Shown piece after piece: positions 1-8,485 of a stretch of 64,000 nt of DNA. The stretch lies in the NCBI GenBank assembly GCA_945878865.1, contig CAMCUD010000011.1, positions 62,001 to 126,000 on the forward strand. Direction: 5' to 3'. Both the position numbers and the translations under genes were made by a program. The notes below the pieces were generated by a model. The model was not told where the DNA came from. It was given only the letters and a program-made list of their open reading frames with translations, and did not search any database. The stretch comes from Bifidobacterium breve. Lineage in GTDB: Bacteria; Actinomycetota; Thermoleophilia; Solirubrobacterales; Solirubrobacteraceae. Positions within the stretch are counted from its first letter, which is position 1, and every line of letters begins with the position of its first letter.

Positions 1-453
1 CTGGACAACGTCTGCAAGGAGTTGTCGGCGAGTTCGCGGGACCGCCGGGAGGACGTGGGGCTGCCGTTCCAGGTCGCGCTCGGCGGGTGGACGTTGCTCT
101 GGGCGTGCGTGTTCGGTGCTCGGTCCTCAAACACGTTCCCGCAGGGCGGGGTTCGTCGTGGCTACCGCGTGGCCTGCGTGCCGGCGGTGGTCGCCGTGAC
201 GGCCTATGCGGCCGGCATGGTGGGTGCGCTCGAGGCGCTCGACACGCTGGCGCTGGTGCCCGTGACGGTCGTCTGCCTGCTGCTCTCCGGATCGATCTGC
301 GGTGGATTCGCCCTGTTCGCCCGGGAAGACGCGCGCCCCGACGCCGGCTTCTGGGGCTGGGCCACAGCCTGGGTGGGCGCGGCTGTCTGCATCCTCGCCG
401 CCGGATACACGACGGTGGCGTCGGTGGGAACGGGCGAGGTTCCGATCTGCTGA
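1..453 (+). CDS. Membrane protein of unknown function, 5' end outside the window
   Basis: The frame is open from base 1, so the gene probably begins upstream; a TTG at 22 is the only internal start candidate near the edge. The visible 150 residues contain about four hydrophobic stretches (starting near window bases 85, 165, 255 and 345) separated by short Arg/Asp loops, so this looks like a polytopic inner-membrane protein or the C-terminal part of one. I do not recognise the family. It ends 132 bases before the nitrate transporter gene on the same strand, but nothing in the sequence itself links it to nitrate metabolism. Confidence 0.5.
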   Translation: MDNVCKELSASSRDRREDVGLPFQVALGGWTLLWACVFGARSSNTFPQGGVRRGYRVACVPAVVAVTAYAAGMVGALEALDTLALVPVTVVCLLLSGSICGGFALFAREDARPDAGFWGWATAWVGAAVCILAAGYTTVASVGTGEVPIC

Positions 454-585
454 ACGGGACACCCCGCCCCGCAACGAACTCGCAACACAACGGTCACGAA
501 CCCGACACGCCGCGTGCACGGCGCGGACACGCGGGTGTCGGAGGCTCCCGGTCAATGCCATCACTGACTGCGGAGGACGTCTGAC

Positions 586-2127
586 ATGAGCCTGCTCACC
601 CGAGGGCGATGGATCGACGACTGGAGGCCCGACGATCCGGTGTTCTGGGAGCGCGAGGGCAAGGCCACCGCGCGCAAGAACCTCGTGTTCAGCGTGTTCG
701 CCGAGAACCTCGGGTTCAGCATCTGGGTCCTCTGGACGATCATCGTCATCAACCTCGGCAACATCGGGATCCAGCTCACGATCTCCGAGGCGTTCTGGCT
801 GACGGCCGTGCCGAACCTCGTGGGCTCGACGCTGCGGATCCCGTACACGTTCGCGGTCCCGCGGTTCGGGGGGCGCGTGTGGACGATGATCAGCGCGAGC
901 CTGCTGCTGATCCCCGCGGTGCTGGCGGCGGTCGTCGTGCCCAGCGGATGGCTGGCCGAGCAGAGCCACGACACGCAGTTCTGGGTGCTGCTCGCGTGCG
1001 CCGCGACCGCGGGCGTCGGCGGCGGCAACTTCAGCTCGTCGATGGCGAACATCTCGCACTTCTACCCCGACGACAAGAAGGGCTTCGCGCTCGGGATCAA
1101 CGCGGCGGGCGGCAACATCGGCGTCGCCGTCACCCAGCTCGTCGTGCCCCTGGCGATCATCGTGGGCGTCCCGGCGGCGGCCGTGAAGACCCCGATCCAT
1201 GAGGTGCACCTGGCCTATGCCGGCCTCATCTGGATCCCGTTCATCATCCTCGCCGCAGTCTGCGCGTACCTCTACATGGACTCGATCACGGACGCGAAGG
1301 CCGACAAGGCGTCCTACACGCTCGCGCTCAGGGAGAAGCACACGTGGATCATGTCGCTGCTGTACATCGGCACGTTCGGCACGTTCATCGGCTTCTCGTT
1401 CGCGTTCCCGCTGCTCGTCAAGAACACGTTTCCGGAGTTCCTCGCGCAGCACCCGTTCATCGCGACGTACCTCGCGGGCCTGAGCTTCCTCGGCGCTCTG
1501 ATCGGCTCGGTGGCTCGCCCGTTCGGCGGGTGGCTGTCGGACAAGGTCGGCGGCTCGATCGTGACGCTCGCGGTCTTCCTCGGCATGGTCGGGGCGACGA
1601 TCATGGCGATCGTCGGCATCAACAGCCGCAGCTTCGGGCTGTTCTTCGGCTCGTTCATGGTCGTCTTCGCGCTGTCTGGCGTCGGCAACGGCTCGACGTA
1701 CCGGATGATCCCGTCGATCTTCAAGCGGCTCGGCCACGAGGAGGCTGACGCGACCCGCGCTGACCATGACGAGCTCCAGAAGGAGTTCAAGCGCCGCGCC
1801 GCGGCCGTCATCGGCATCGCGGGGGCGATCGGCGCGTTCGGCGGCTTCCTCATCCAGGTCGTGCTGCGCCAGGCCAGCCTCGACGTCTCCGCGCTCATGA
1901 AGGCGGCCGAGAGCCCGGCCCAGAAGCTCGCGATCGCGCAGGCGAACGTGGACTGGTCTGTCCCGGCTCTCTGGGTCTTCGTCGGGGCGTATCTCGTCTT
2001 CGCGGCGGTGACCTACGGCGTGTACGTGCGCGGCAGCGCCGCGACGCCGTACGAGGGCCCGACGGCGCGGCCCTTCGATGGCGTGCCGGCCGCAGCGCAC
2101 GCGGAGCGGGTGCTTGAGCACGCGTAG
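586..2127 (+). CDS. narK: Nitrate/nitrite transporter NarK (MFS)
   Basis: A 513-residue major facilitator protein with about 12 membrane helices that moves nitrate and/or nitrite across the inner membrane. The nitrate signature is clear: GVGGGNFSSSMANI at residues 143-156, and a second glycine-rich helix (GINAAGGNIGVAVTQ) shortly after. Arginines expected in the substrate path are present in LRIPYTF (about residue 84) and SVARPFGGW. The ATG at 586 follows a GGAGG ribosome site at 572-576. The N-terminal cytoplasmic segment and the charged loop around HEEADATRADHDELQ are typical of actinobacterial NarK. No nitrate reductase gene is in view; it may lie upstream of the window. Import versus nitrite export cannot be told from sequence. 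Confidence 0.92.
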   Translation: MSLLTRGRWIDDWRPDDPVFWEREGKATARKNLVFSVFAENLGFSIWVLWTIIVINLGNIGIQLTISEAFWLTAVPNLVGSTLRIPYTFAVPRFGGRVWTMISASLLLIPAVLAAVVVPSGWLAEQSHDTQFWVLLACAATAGVGGGNFSSSMANISHFYPDDKKGFALGINAAGGNIGVAVTQLVVPLAIIVGVPAAAVKTPIHEVHLAYAGLIWIPFIILAAVCAYLYMDSITDAKADKASYTLALREKHTWIMSLLYIGTFGTFIGFSFAFPLLVKNTFPEFLAQHPFIATYLAGLSFLGALIGSVARPFGGWLSDKVGGSIVTLAVFLGMVGATIMAIVGINSRSFGLFFGSFMVVFALSGVGNGSTYRMIPSIFKRLGHEEADATRADHDELQKEFKRRAAAVIGIAGAIGAFGGFLIQVVLRQASLDVSALMKAAESPAQKLAIAQANVDWSVPALWVFVGAYLVFAAVTYGVYVRGSAATPYEGPTARPFDGVPAAAHAERVLEHA

Positions 2128-2146
2128 CTCCTGACGGTGAGTGTGT

Positions 2147-2173
2147 GGCCGCCGCCCGGTCCGGGCGGCGGCC
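2147..2173 (+). terminator. GC-rich hairpin after narK
   Basis: The perfect inverted repeat GGCCGCCGCCCGG / CCGGGCGGCGGCC, 13 bp per arm around a single T, begins 20 bases after the narK stop. There is no T tract behind it. Such hairpins without U runs often end transcripts in high-GC actinobacteria, so it is the likely narK terminator. Confidence 0.6.
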
Positions 2174-2206
2174 GCGGTCCGAGGGGGTGCCGGGTACATT
2201 CCGCCC

Positions 2207-2428
2207 ATGACCGCCGAGGAGTTCGTCGCCGCTTTCGCCGAAGCCGCTGGGGCGCCGGCGCCGACCGAGGAGGAGATCGGGCAGCTGCTCGACCTCGCCG
2301 CGGTCGCCGCGCACGCGTCGGAGCGGATCGCCGCTCCGCTCTGCTGCTACCTCGCGGGCGTCACGGGACGTCCGATCGCCGAGCTGCAGGGCATCGCGAA
2401 GGCGATCGCGGACGGCCCGGCGACATAA
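2207..2428 (+). CDS. Small DUF6457-like protein
   Basis: A 73-residue acidic protein starting MTAEEFVAAF. The central part, LLDLAAVAAHASERIAAPLC, resembles the DUF6457 family, whose members often sit beside or are fused to molybdopterin-guanine dinucleotide biosynthesis proteins. Its position next to narK would fit a link to molybdenum-cofactor-dependent nitrate reduction, which is inference. The ATG at 2207 has no Shine-Dalgarno but has TACATT at 2195-2200, six bases upstream, suggesting a leaderless transcript. A start further upstream at 2141 would place the narK hairpin inside the gene and is unlikely. Confidence 0.6.
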   Translation: MTAEEFVAAFAEAAGAPAPTEEEIGQLLDLAAVAAHASERIAAPLCCYLAGVTGRPIAELQGIAKAIADGPAT

Positions 2429-2494
2429 GAACGCGCTGATACCCTGAGGAGGACGTGCATCACTCCTCGCAAACTGCGCGTTTTCCCTCCTCTG

Positions 2495-2518
2495 GACCCC
2501 GCCTGCGCGGGGTCTTTT
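2495..2518 (+). terminator. Intrinsic terminator upstream of guaB
   Basis: GACCCCGC-CTGC-GCGGGGTC followed by TTTT is a textbook intrinsic terminator with an 8-bp GC stem. It lies 66 bases after the DUF6457 stop and 29 bases before the guaB start, so it either ends the upstream transcript or acts as an attenuator inside a guaB leader. A weaker nested structure precedes it: AACGCGC near 2430 can pair with GCGCGTT near 2476, enclosing GAGGAG/CTCCTC. Confidence 0.8.
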
Positions 2519-2534
2519 CGTCCGTCCCGACGCC

Positions 2535-2540
2535 TAGGAT
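2535..2540 (+). promoter_or_regulatory. Putative -10 box of guaB
   Basis: TAGGAT ends six bases before the guaB ATG, the spacing expected for a leaderless mRNA. The matching -35 region would fall on the T tract of the preceding terminator and shows no consensus TTGACA. Confidence 0.5.
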
Positions 2541-2546
2541 CGCCCA

Positions 2547-3806
2547 ATGGAAGTAGAGATCGGCCGCGGCAAGAAGGCACGCCGCGCATATGGATTCGAC
2601 GACATCGCGATTGTTCCGTCCCGCCGGACCCGGGACCCCGATGATGTCGACATCTCGTGGAAGCTCGGCGACTACCGCTTCGAGCTCCCGCTTCTCGCTT
2701 CCGCGATGGACGGCGTCGTCTCCCCTGAGACCGCCGGCATCATCGGCAAGCTCGGCGGCCTGGCGGTCCTGAACCTCGAGGGCATCTGGACGCGGTACGA
2801 GGACGCCGACGAGCAGCTCAAGCGCATCGCGCAGCTGCCCAAGGACGAGGCCACGCGCGAGATGCAGGCGATCTACCAGTCGCCCGTCATCCCCGAGCTC
2901 ATCCCGCAGCGCATCAAGGAGATCAAGGACCAGGGCGTGGTCGTCGCCGCGTCGCTGACCCCGCAGAAGGTGCGCACGTACTACGAGGCGGCGCTCGAGG
3001 CCGGCCTCGACATCCTCGTCATCCAGGGCACCGTCGTGTCCGCCGAGCACGTGTCGGAGGACACGTCGCGCCCGCCGCTGAACCTCAAGGAGTTCATCCG
3101 CGAGGTCGGCGTCCCGGTCGTCGCCGGCGGCTGTGCCAGCTACCACACCGGTCTGCACCTCATGCGCACCGGCGCGGCCGGCGTGCTCGTGGGTGTCGGC
3201 CCGGGCGCGGCGTGCACCACGCGCGGCGTGCTGGGCATCGGCGTCCCGCAGGCGACCGCGATCGCGGATGTCGCGGCGGCCCGCTCGCAGCACATGCTCG
3301 AGACGGGCGAGTACGTCAAGGTCATCGCCGACGGCGGCATGCGCACGGGCGGCGACGTCTCGAAGGCGATCGCCTGCGGCGCAGACGCCGTCATGATCGG
3401 CTCGCCGCTGGCCCGCGGCCACGAGGCGCCCGGCCACGGCTACCACTGGGGCATGGCGACGTTCCACCCGGACCTGCCGCGCGGCGCGCGCGTGCAGACC
3501 GTGCAGAACGGCACGCTCGAGGAGATCATCACCGGCCCGGCCCACGAGAACGACGGCACGTTCAATCTCATGGGCGCGCTGCGGACCTCGATGGCGACCA
3601 CCGGCTACCGGGACATCGCGGAGTTCAACCGCGCCGAGCTGATGATCGCCCCCTCGCTGCAGACCGAGGGCAAGCTGCTCCAGACGTCGCAGGGCATCGG
3701 CATGGGCGCGCGCGGCGCGGCCGCCGCTCCGCCCAAGGCGACGAACGGCAACGGGTCCGGGGCTTCCGCTCCGGCCGACAAGACGCCGGCGCTGGCGGAG
3801 TCGTAG
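2547..3806 (+). CDS. guaB3: GuaB3-type IMP dehydrogenase family protein
   Basis: A 419-residue (beta/alpha)8 barrel protein of the IMPDH/GMP reductase family. The N-terminal YGFDDIAIVPSRRTRDPDDV stretch marks the GuaB3 subfamily, and no CBS pair interrupts the barrel. The catalytic loop GVGPGAACTTR carries Cys223, and the phosphate-binding segments ADGGMRTGGD and MIGSPLAR are intact. IMPDH oxidises IMP to XMP, the rate-limiting step toward GMP, and the next gene, guaA, performs the following step. From memory, several actinobacterial GuaB3 paralogues lack this cysteine, so its presence supports real IMPDH activity. The last 40 residues are an Ala/Gly-rich tail. The start is chosen from TAGGAT six bases upstream. 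A second canonical guaB may exist elsewhere in the genome. Confidence 0.88.
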   Translation: MEVEIGRGKKARRAYGFDDIAIVPSRRTRDPDDVDISWKLGDYRFELPLLASAMDGVVSPETAGIIGKLGGLAVLNLEGIWTRYEDADEQLKRIAQLPKDEATREMQAIYQSPVIPELIPQRIKEIKDQGVVVAASLTPQKVRTYYEAALEAGLDILVIQGTVVSAEHVSEDTSRPPLNLKEFIREVGVPVVAGGCASYHTGLHLMRTGAAGVLVGVGPGAACTTRGVLGIGVPQATAIADVAAARSQHMLETGEYVKVIADGGMRTGGDVSKAIACGADAVMIGSPLARGHEAPGHGYHWGMATFHPDLPRGARVQTVQNGTLEEIITGPAHENDGTFNLMGALRTSMATTGYRDIAEFNRAELMIAPSLQTEGKLLQTSQGIGMGARGAAAAPPKATNGNGSGASAPADKTPALAES

Positions 3807-3809
3807 GAC

Positions 3810-5429
3810 TTGTCGACCGAGGGCATCGTCACCGCCGCGACCGCCGCGACGGAGCTCGTCGAAGAGGATGTCCTCGACGTCGAGGCGCCGCGCTCGGTCG
3901 ACGAGGTCGTGGTCCTGGACTACGGCGGCCAGTACTCGCAGCTCATCGCCCGGCGCGTCCGGGAGCTCGGGGTGTACTCCGAGCTCCTGCCGCACCACGT
4001 CGGCGCCGAGGAGGTGCGTCGGCGCAAGCCCAAGGGACTCATCCTCTCGGGCGGCCCGGCGTCGGTCTACGCGCCTGACGCCCCCGCGCTGGATCCGCAG
4101 CTCCTCGAGCTGGGCATTCCGGTGCTGGGCATCTGCTACGGCATGCAGCTCATCACGCGGGCGCTCGGCGGCCGCGTCGAGGGCGCGGAAGTCGGCGAGT
4201 TCGGCCGCTCCGAGCTGACGGTTCGCGAGCCCGGCCGGCTGCTCGCCGACCTGCCGCGCGAGCAGAAGTGCTGGATGTCGCACCGCGACACGGTGTTCGA
4301 GCCGCCGCCCGGGTTCACCGCCCTGGCGTCGTCGACGGCGTCGCCCGTCGCGGCGCTGGAGAGCACCGAGCGCGACATCTACGGGATCCAGTTCCACCCC
4401 GAGGTCGTCCACACGCCGTACGGGCAGGAGATCCTCGAGCGGTTCCTCATCGACATCTGCGGCTGCGACGGCACCTGGAGCGCGGCGAACATCGTCGAGG
4501 ACCAGATCGCGCGGATCCGCGCGCAGGTCGGCACCGGCAAGGTCGTCTGCGGCCTGTCGGGCGGCGTCGACTCGTCGGTGGCGGCGCTGCTCGTCCACAA
4601 GGCGATCGGCGACCAGCTGACATGCGTGTTCGTCGACCACGGCCTCATGCGCAAGAACGAGGGCGAGCAGGTCATCAGCGCCTTCCGTGACCGCTTCCAC
4701 ATCCCGCTCGTCGCCGTCGACGCCGAGCAGCGCTTCCTCGACAAGCTCGCGGGCGTGACCGAGCCGGAGGCCAAGCGCAAGGCGATCGGCGCCGAGTTCA
4801 TCCGCGTCTTCGAGGAGGAGGCGGCGAAGATCGGCGATGCGAAGTTCCTCGTGCAGGGCACGCTCTACTCCGACGTCATCGAGTCGGGCGGCGGTACGGG
4901 CGCGGCGACGATCAAGTCGCACCACAACGTCGGCGGCCTCCCGGAGGACATGCAGTTCGAGCTCGTGGAGCCGCTGCGCGCGCTCTTCAAGGATGAGGTC
5001 CGCGCCGTCGGCGCCGAACTCGGCCTCGACGAGCGCCTGGTCTGGCGCCAGCCGTTCCCCGGCCCGGGTCTCGCGATCCGCATCGTCGGCGGCGAGGCCA
5101 CGAAGGAACGGCTCGACCTGCTGCGCGACGCCGACTACATCTTCCAGGACGAGATCCGTAAGGCAGGCCTCTATCGGGACCTATGGCAGTCCTTCTGCGT
5201 GCTGCCCGACATCCGCACCGTGGGTGTCCAGGGCGACGAGCGCACGTACGGCAACGTCGTCGTGCTGCGCGCGGTGACGTCCGACGACGCGATGACCGCC
5301 GATTGGGCGCGGCTGCCGTACGACCTGCTCGAGCAGATCGCCTCGCGGATGATCAACGAGCTGCGCGACGTCAATCGCGTCGTCCTCGACATCACGAGCA
5401 AGCCGCCCGGCACCATCGAGTGGGAGTAG
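3810..5429 (+). CDS. guaA: GMP synthase (glutamine-hydrolysing)
   Basis: Converts XMP to GMP with ATP and glutamine. Residues about 31-215 form the class I glutaminase domain, with the nucleophile in GICYGMQ (Cys109) and the FHPE histidine/glutamate pair. The ATP-pyrophosphatase domain follows with the P-loop SGGVDSS near residue 247, and the C-terminal dimerisation domain contains [10 protein letters not shown]. At 539 residues it is slightly longer than usual because of an Ala/Glu-rich 30-residue N-terminal extension. The TTG start lies three bases after the guaB3 stop, with AGGA just before it, so the two genes form one operon. A start further in would remove only the extension. Confidence 0.97.
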   Translation: MSTEGIVTAATAATELVEEDVLDVEAPRSVDEVVVLDYGGQYSQLIARRVRELGVYSELLPHHVGAEEVRRRKPKGLILSGGPASVYAPDAPALDPQLLELGIPVLGICYGMQLITRALGGRVEGAEVGEFGRSELTVREPGRLLADLPREQKCWMSHRDTVFEPPPGFTALASSTASPVAALESTERDIYGIQFHPEVVHTPYGQEILERFLIDICGCDGTWSAANIVEDQIARIRAQVGTGKVVCGLSGGVDSSVAALLVHKAIGDQLTCVFVDHGLMRKNEGEQVISAFRDRFHIPLVAVDAEQRFLDKLAGVTEPEAKRKAIGAEFIRVFEEEAAKIGDAKFLVQGTLYSDVIESGGGTGAATIKSHHNVGGLPEDMQFELVEPLRALFKDEVRAVGAELGLDERLVWRQPFPGPGLAIRIVGGEATKERLDLLRDADYIFQDEIRKAGLYRDLWQSFCVLPDIRTVGVQGDERTYGNVVVLRAVTSDDAMTADWARLPYDLLEQIASRMINELRDVNRVVLDITSKPPGTIEWE

Positions 5430-5447
5430 CCCGCGGCTGACCGTCGC

Positions 5448-8141
5448 TCAGGCGACGGCGGCCGCGACGGTGGCGGCCAGCAGGTCGTCGAGCGGGAACG
5501 GCCGGCCGAGGTGGAAGCCCTGGCCGTATGTCACGCCGAGCTCGAGCAGCAGCGCGATCGTGTCGTCGTCGGGCACGAACTCGGCGACGGTCTCCTTGCC
5601 GAGGTCGCGCGCGAGGTTCGCGACCGCGGCGACGATGCGTTCGTCGGTGCGGTCGCGGGCGGCGCGCTTGACGTATTCGCCGTCGAGCTTGACGACGTCG
5701 AACGGCAGGTGCTTGAGGTACGTCAGCGCCCCGTAGCCGGCGCCGAAGTCGTCGAGCGCCAGACGGCACCCGAGCGCCTGCAGGTCGTGGGCGAACGTGG
5801 CCGCGCGAGGAATGTCGGCGACGGCGGTGGTCTCGGTGATCTCGATCGTGAGATCCCCGGCGCAGATGCCGTCAGCGTGCAGGCGGCGGGAGATGAGCTC
5901 GAGCAGCGACGGCTCGCACGTGGATGCGCCGGACAGGTTGACGGCGAGCGGCAGATGCCGTCCGCGCGCGGCGGCGGCCGCCATCGCGTCGAGCGCGTGC
6001 TCGAGGACCCAGCGGTCGACATCCGGGGCCAGTCCGTGACGCTCGGCCACCCCGAGGAACGCGGCGGGGGAGATGAGCTCGCCGTCGTCGCCGATCATCC
6101 GGACGAGGACCTCGTGGCAGCGCACCTCGCCACTGGCGAGATCCACCACGGGCTGCGCGTGCAGCGTCAGGCCGTCCTGGGCAAGCGCCCGGGTCAGGCG
6201 GTCGAGCCACGTCATCTGCGATTCGACGGACGACGCCGGCGCGCCGGGCGCGCCGTACACCGCGATGCGGTCGCGGCCGTCCTCCTTCGCGTCGTACATC
6301 GCGAGGTCCCCCCGGACGAGCAGCTCGTCGGCGGTCGCCTCGGCGGCGACGAACGGCACGACGCCGATCGACGCCGTCACGGGGCGCGGGGTCCCGGCGG
6401 GCTGGTCGCGGATGACCTCGACGAGGCTCTCGGCCACGCGCGCGGCGTCGCGAGGCGGGAGGTCGGGGAGCAGCACGGCGAACTCGTCGCCGCCGAGGCG
6501 CGCGATGACGTCGCCGCGGCGCAGCCGGTCGTGCAGCGCGGCGGAGACGCCGAGCAGGATCTCGTCGCCCTTGGCGTGGCCGAGCGTGTCGTTGATGAAC
6601 TTGAAGGCGTCGAGGTCGAGCACGAAGAGGGCGGCGGCCCGCTCCTGTGCGCCCGGGGCCCGCAGGAAGTCCTCGAGGATCTCGGTGAAGGCGCGGCGGT
6701 TGAGCAGCCCGGTCAGCGGGTCGTGGTCGGCGAGCTGGCGCAGGTGGCGCTCGTACTGCCGGTGCTCGGTGACGTCGAGCGCCTGGACGAGGATCCCCTC
6801 CGGGCGCCCGTCATCGTCGCGCAGCACGGCGGCGTGGAGGTCGGCGAACACGATGCGGCCGTCGGCGTGCAGGAGGCGCACGAGGGTTCGCGCCTCGTCA
6901 TCGCCAGGCCGGTGCAGGCGCCGCAGTGCGGCGTCGAGCTTCGGGCGGTCGTCGGGGTGGATCCGACGAGCGGGGAGGAAGGCATCGGCGTCGTCCGGCT
7001 GATGGCCGGTCATGTCGGCGAACGCGGGATTGACCTGCTGGATCTGGCCGTTGAGCCCGACGAGGAGCATGCCGATCGGCGCGCGGTCGAAGGCGACGCG
7101 GAAGCGGCGGTCGGCGTCGCGCCGGCGCCGTTCGGCCTCGCGCACGGCGGTGACGTCCTGCGCGACGATGAGCACGCCGGTGATCTCGCCCGTGGCGTCG
7201 TGGTACGGGCCGATGCGCATGAGCGCCTGCTCGCCGTGGGTGAACGTCAGCTCGTGTTCGCGCTCCTGGCCGTCGAGCGCCTCGCGCATGAGGGGCTCGA
7301 GGACCTCGGCGAACCGGGCATCGACGAACTCGGCCATGCGGCGCCCGCGGCAGCCTGCGGTGGTGAAGCCCGCCTGCTCAGCGATCCGGCCCTCGATGAG
7401 GATGCAGCGCAGGCCCCGGTCGTAGAGCGCGACCATCGCGCTGGGGAGGTTGCGGACGGTGAGTCGGTGGAGTTCCTCGCTGGCGCGCAGCGCTTCCTGG
7501 GCACGGTGCGATGCGGTGACGTCGTCGAGCATGCCGAGATAGCCGGTGAAGCGACCGCGCCGGTCGTGCTGAGGCTCACACCGCGCGAGCACCCACCGCA
7601 CGGATCCGTCGGGCATGAGCAGCCGGTGCTCGCCTGCGACCGCCGCATGGTTGGCGAAGGCCTCGTCCCACAGGGCGACGGCGTCGTCGCGGTCGTCGGG
7701 GTGGATGGCGGCGAGCCAGGCGTCGCCGGGCGCCCTGGTGTCGCCGCCGGTGAGCTCGAGGAACCGCGCGTTGGCGTAGATGCACGCCCCGCGTGCGTCG
7801 ATCCGGAAGATGCCCGTGGGCGCCGCGTTGGAGAGGGACGCGACCTCGTCCTCGAGCGCCACGCGCCGTCGCAGCGCCCGTGTGGCCAGCCAGAAGAGGA
7901 GGAGGATCGCGATGGTGGCGGCGCCCTCGATAACGCGCGTGCTCAGGGAGACGCCGGGCGCGAACCACTGGTGCGCGGCCATGATCACGGCGGTGCCGGC
8001 CAGGAAGACCACGATCGCGGAGTGGGTGCAGCGATCCATCACATCCCCAGGATCGGCGGGCACGCGCCCGATGGCCAGTGCCCGGACACATGAGGGAACG
8101 GGGCCGGGGACGGGGTCCTCCGCGACCGGGTAGGTAGCCAC
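5448..8141 (-). CDS. Membrane PAS-GGDEF-EAL cyclic-di-GMP enzyme
   Basis: An 897-residue signalling protein. Two hydrophobic helices at about 40-58 and 70-88 anchor it in the membrane, followed by three PAS domains (about 100-215, 222-335 and 345-460). A GGDEF cyclase domain has an intact GGDEF at 550-554. The EAL domain has EVL at 677-679 in place of EAL, but the glutamate of the ExLxR motif is kept, as are the NLS, EITET, DDFGAGYG, KLDGEYVK and YGQGF segments, so both c-di-GMP synthesis and breakdown look possible. The GTG at 8141 gives the longest protein; an internal ATG at about 8039 would still keep both helices. It is divergent from csoR, and the CsoR-type operator abuts its presumed -10 region (TATACC). 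Confidence 0.9.
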   Translation of the reverse strand: MATYPVAEDPVPGPVPSCVRALAIGRVPADPGDVMDRCTHSAIVVFLAGTAVIMAAHQWFAPGVSLSTRVIEGAATIAILLLFWLATRALRRRVALEDEVASLSNAAPTGIFRIDARGACIYANARFLELTGGDTRAPGDAWLAAIHPDDRDDAVALWDEAFANHAAVAGEHRLLMPDGSVRWVLARCEPQHDRRGRFTGYLGMLDDVTASHRAQEALRASEELHRLTVRNLPSAMVALYDRGLRCILIEGRIAEQAGFTTAGCRGRRMAEFVDARFAEVLEPLMREALDGQEREHELTFTHGEQALMRIGPYHDATGEITGVLIVAQDVTAVREAERRRRDADRRFRVAFDRAPIGMLLVGLNGQIQQVNPAFADMTGHQPDDADAFLPARRIHPDDRPKLDAALRRLHRPGDDEARTLVRLLHADGRIVFADLHAAVLRDDDGRPEGILVQALDVTEHRQYERHLRQLADHDPLTGLLNRRAFTEILEDFLRAPGAQERAAALFVLDLDAFKFINDTLGHAKGDEILLGVSAALHDRLRRGDVIARLGGDEFAVLLPDLPPRDAARVAESLVEVIRDQPAGTPRPVTASIGVVPFVAAEATADELLVRGDLAMYDAKEDGRDRIAVYGAPGAPASSVESQMTWLDRLTRALAQDGLTLHAQPVVDLASGEVRCHEVLVRMIGDDGELISPAAFLGVAERHGLAPDVDRWVLEHALDAMAAAAARGRHLPLAVNLSGASTCEPSLLELISRRLHADGICAGDLTIEITETTAVADIPRAATFAHDLQALGCRLALDDFGAGYGALTYLKHLPFDVVKLDGEYVKRAARDRTDERIVAAVANLARDLGKETVAEFVPDDDTIALLLELGVTYGQGFHLGRPFPLDDLLAATVAAAVA

Positions 8142-8148
8142 TACGGCC

Positions 8149-8179
8149 GGTATACCCCGCAGGGGTAATGAGCTAGGCT
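8149..8179. promoter_or_regulatory. CsoR-type operator between divergent promoters
   Basis: The palindrome TACCCC-GCA-GGGGTA at 8153-8167 (extended ATACCCC/GGGGTAA) has the AT-flanked G/C tract expected for CsoR/RcnR-family sites. On the plus strand TAGGCT at 8174-8179 ends six bases before the csoR ATG, so the operator lies between the -35 and -10 positions of that promoter. On the minus strand TATACC at 8154-8149 ends seven bases before the GTG of the GGDEF-EAL gene and overlaps the palindrome edge. One bound repressor could therefore affect both genes. Confidence 0.75.
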
Positions 8180-8185
8180 GGGTCC

Positions 8186-8482
8186 ATGCCCGCCGACACC
8201 GCCACCACGCACGGCTACACCGCCACGAAGGACCAGCTCCTCACGCGTCTGAAGCGCCTCGAGGGCCAGGTGCGCGGCATCCAGGGCATGGTCGAGGACG
8301 ATCGCTACTGCATCGACATCCTCACCCAGATCAGCGCTGTCCAGGCCGCGCTCGACAAGGTCGCACTCGGCCTCGTCGACGAGCACACGCGCCACTGCGT
8401 GCTCGGCGCCGAGGGCGACGAGCGCGAGGAGAAGGCCACCGAGCTCATGGCGGCCGTCGCGCGGCTCATGCGCCGCGGCTGA
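8186..8482 (+). CDS. csoR: CsoR-family copper-sensing repressor
   Basis: A 98-residue all-helical DNA-binding repressor. The family core LKRLEGQVRGIQGMVEDDRYC is present, with Cys42 in the second helix and His67-x3-Cys71 (HTRHC), the C-H-C arrangement of Cu(I)-sensing CsoR proteins. Cu(I) binding releases CsoR from its operator in characterised members. The ATG lies six bases after TAGGCT with no Shine-Dalgarno, so the mRNA is probably leaderless. A matching operator immediately upstream indicates autorepression. No copper efflux ATPase or chaperone is adjacent; the only obvious neighbouring target is the divergent c-di-GMP gene. Confidence 0.92.
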   Translation: MPADTATTHGYTATKDQLLTRLKRLEGQVRGIQGMVEDDRYCIDILTQISAVQAALDKVALGLVDEHTRHCVLGAEGDEREEKATELMAAVARLMRRG

Positions 8483-8485
8483 GCG

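Noticed and set aside
127-2208. Long open minus-strand frame opposite narK (693 codons)
   Set aside because: Its product is almost only Arg, Asp, Glu, His and Ala with no domain, typical of the antisense frame of a GC-rich gene; narK on the plus strand is clearly real.
2460-4925. 821-codon minus-strand frame opposite guaB3-guaA
   Set aside because: Low-complexity R/D/L/A composition, spans two genuine enzymes and has no family motif.
5511-8093. 860-codon plus-strand frame opposite the PAS-GGDEF-EAL gene
   Set aside because: Antisense artefact; the minus-strand protein has complete GGDEF, EAL and PAS motifs.
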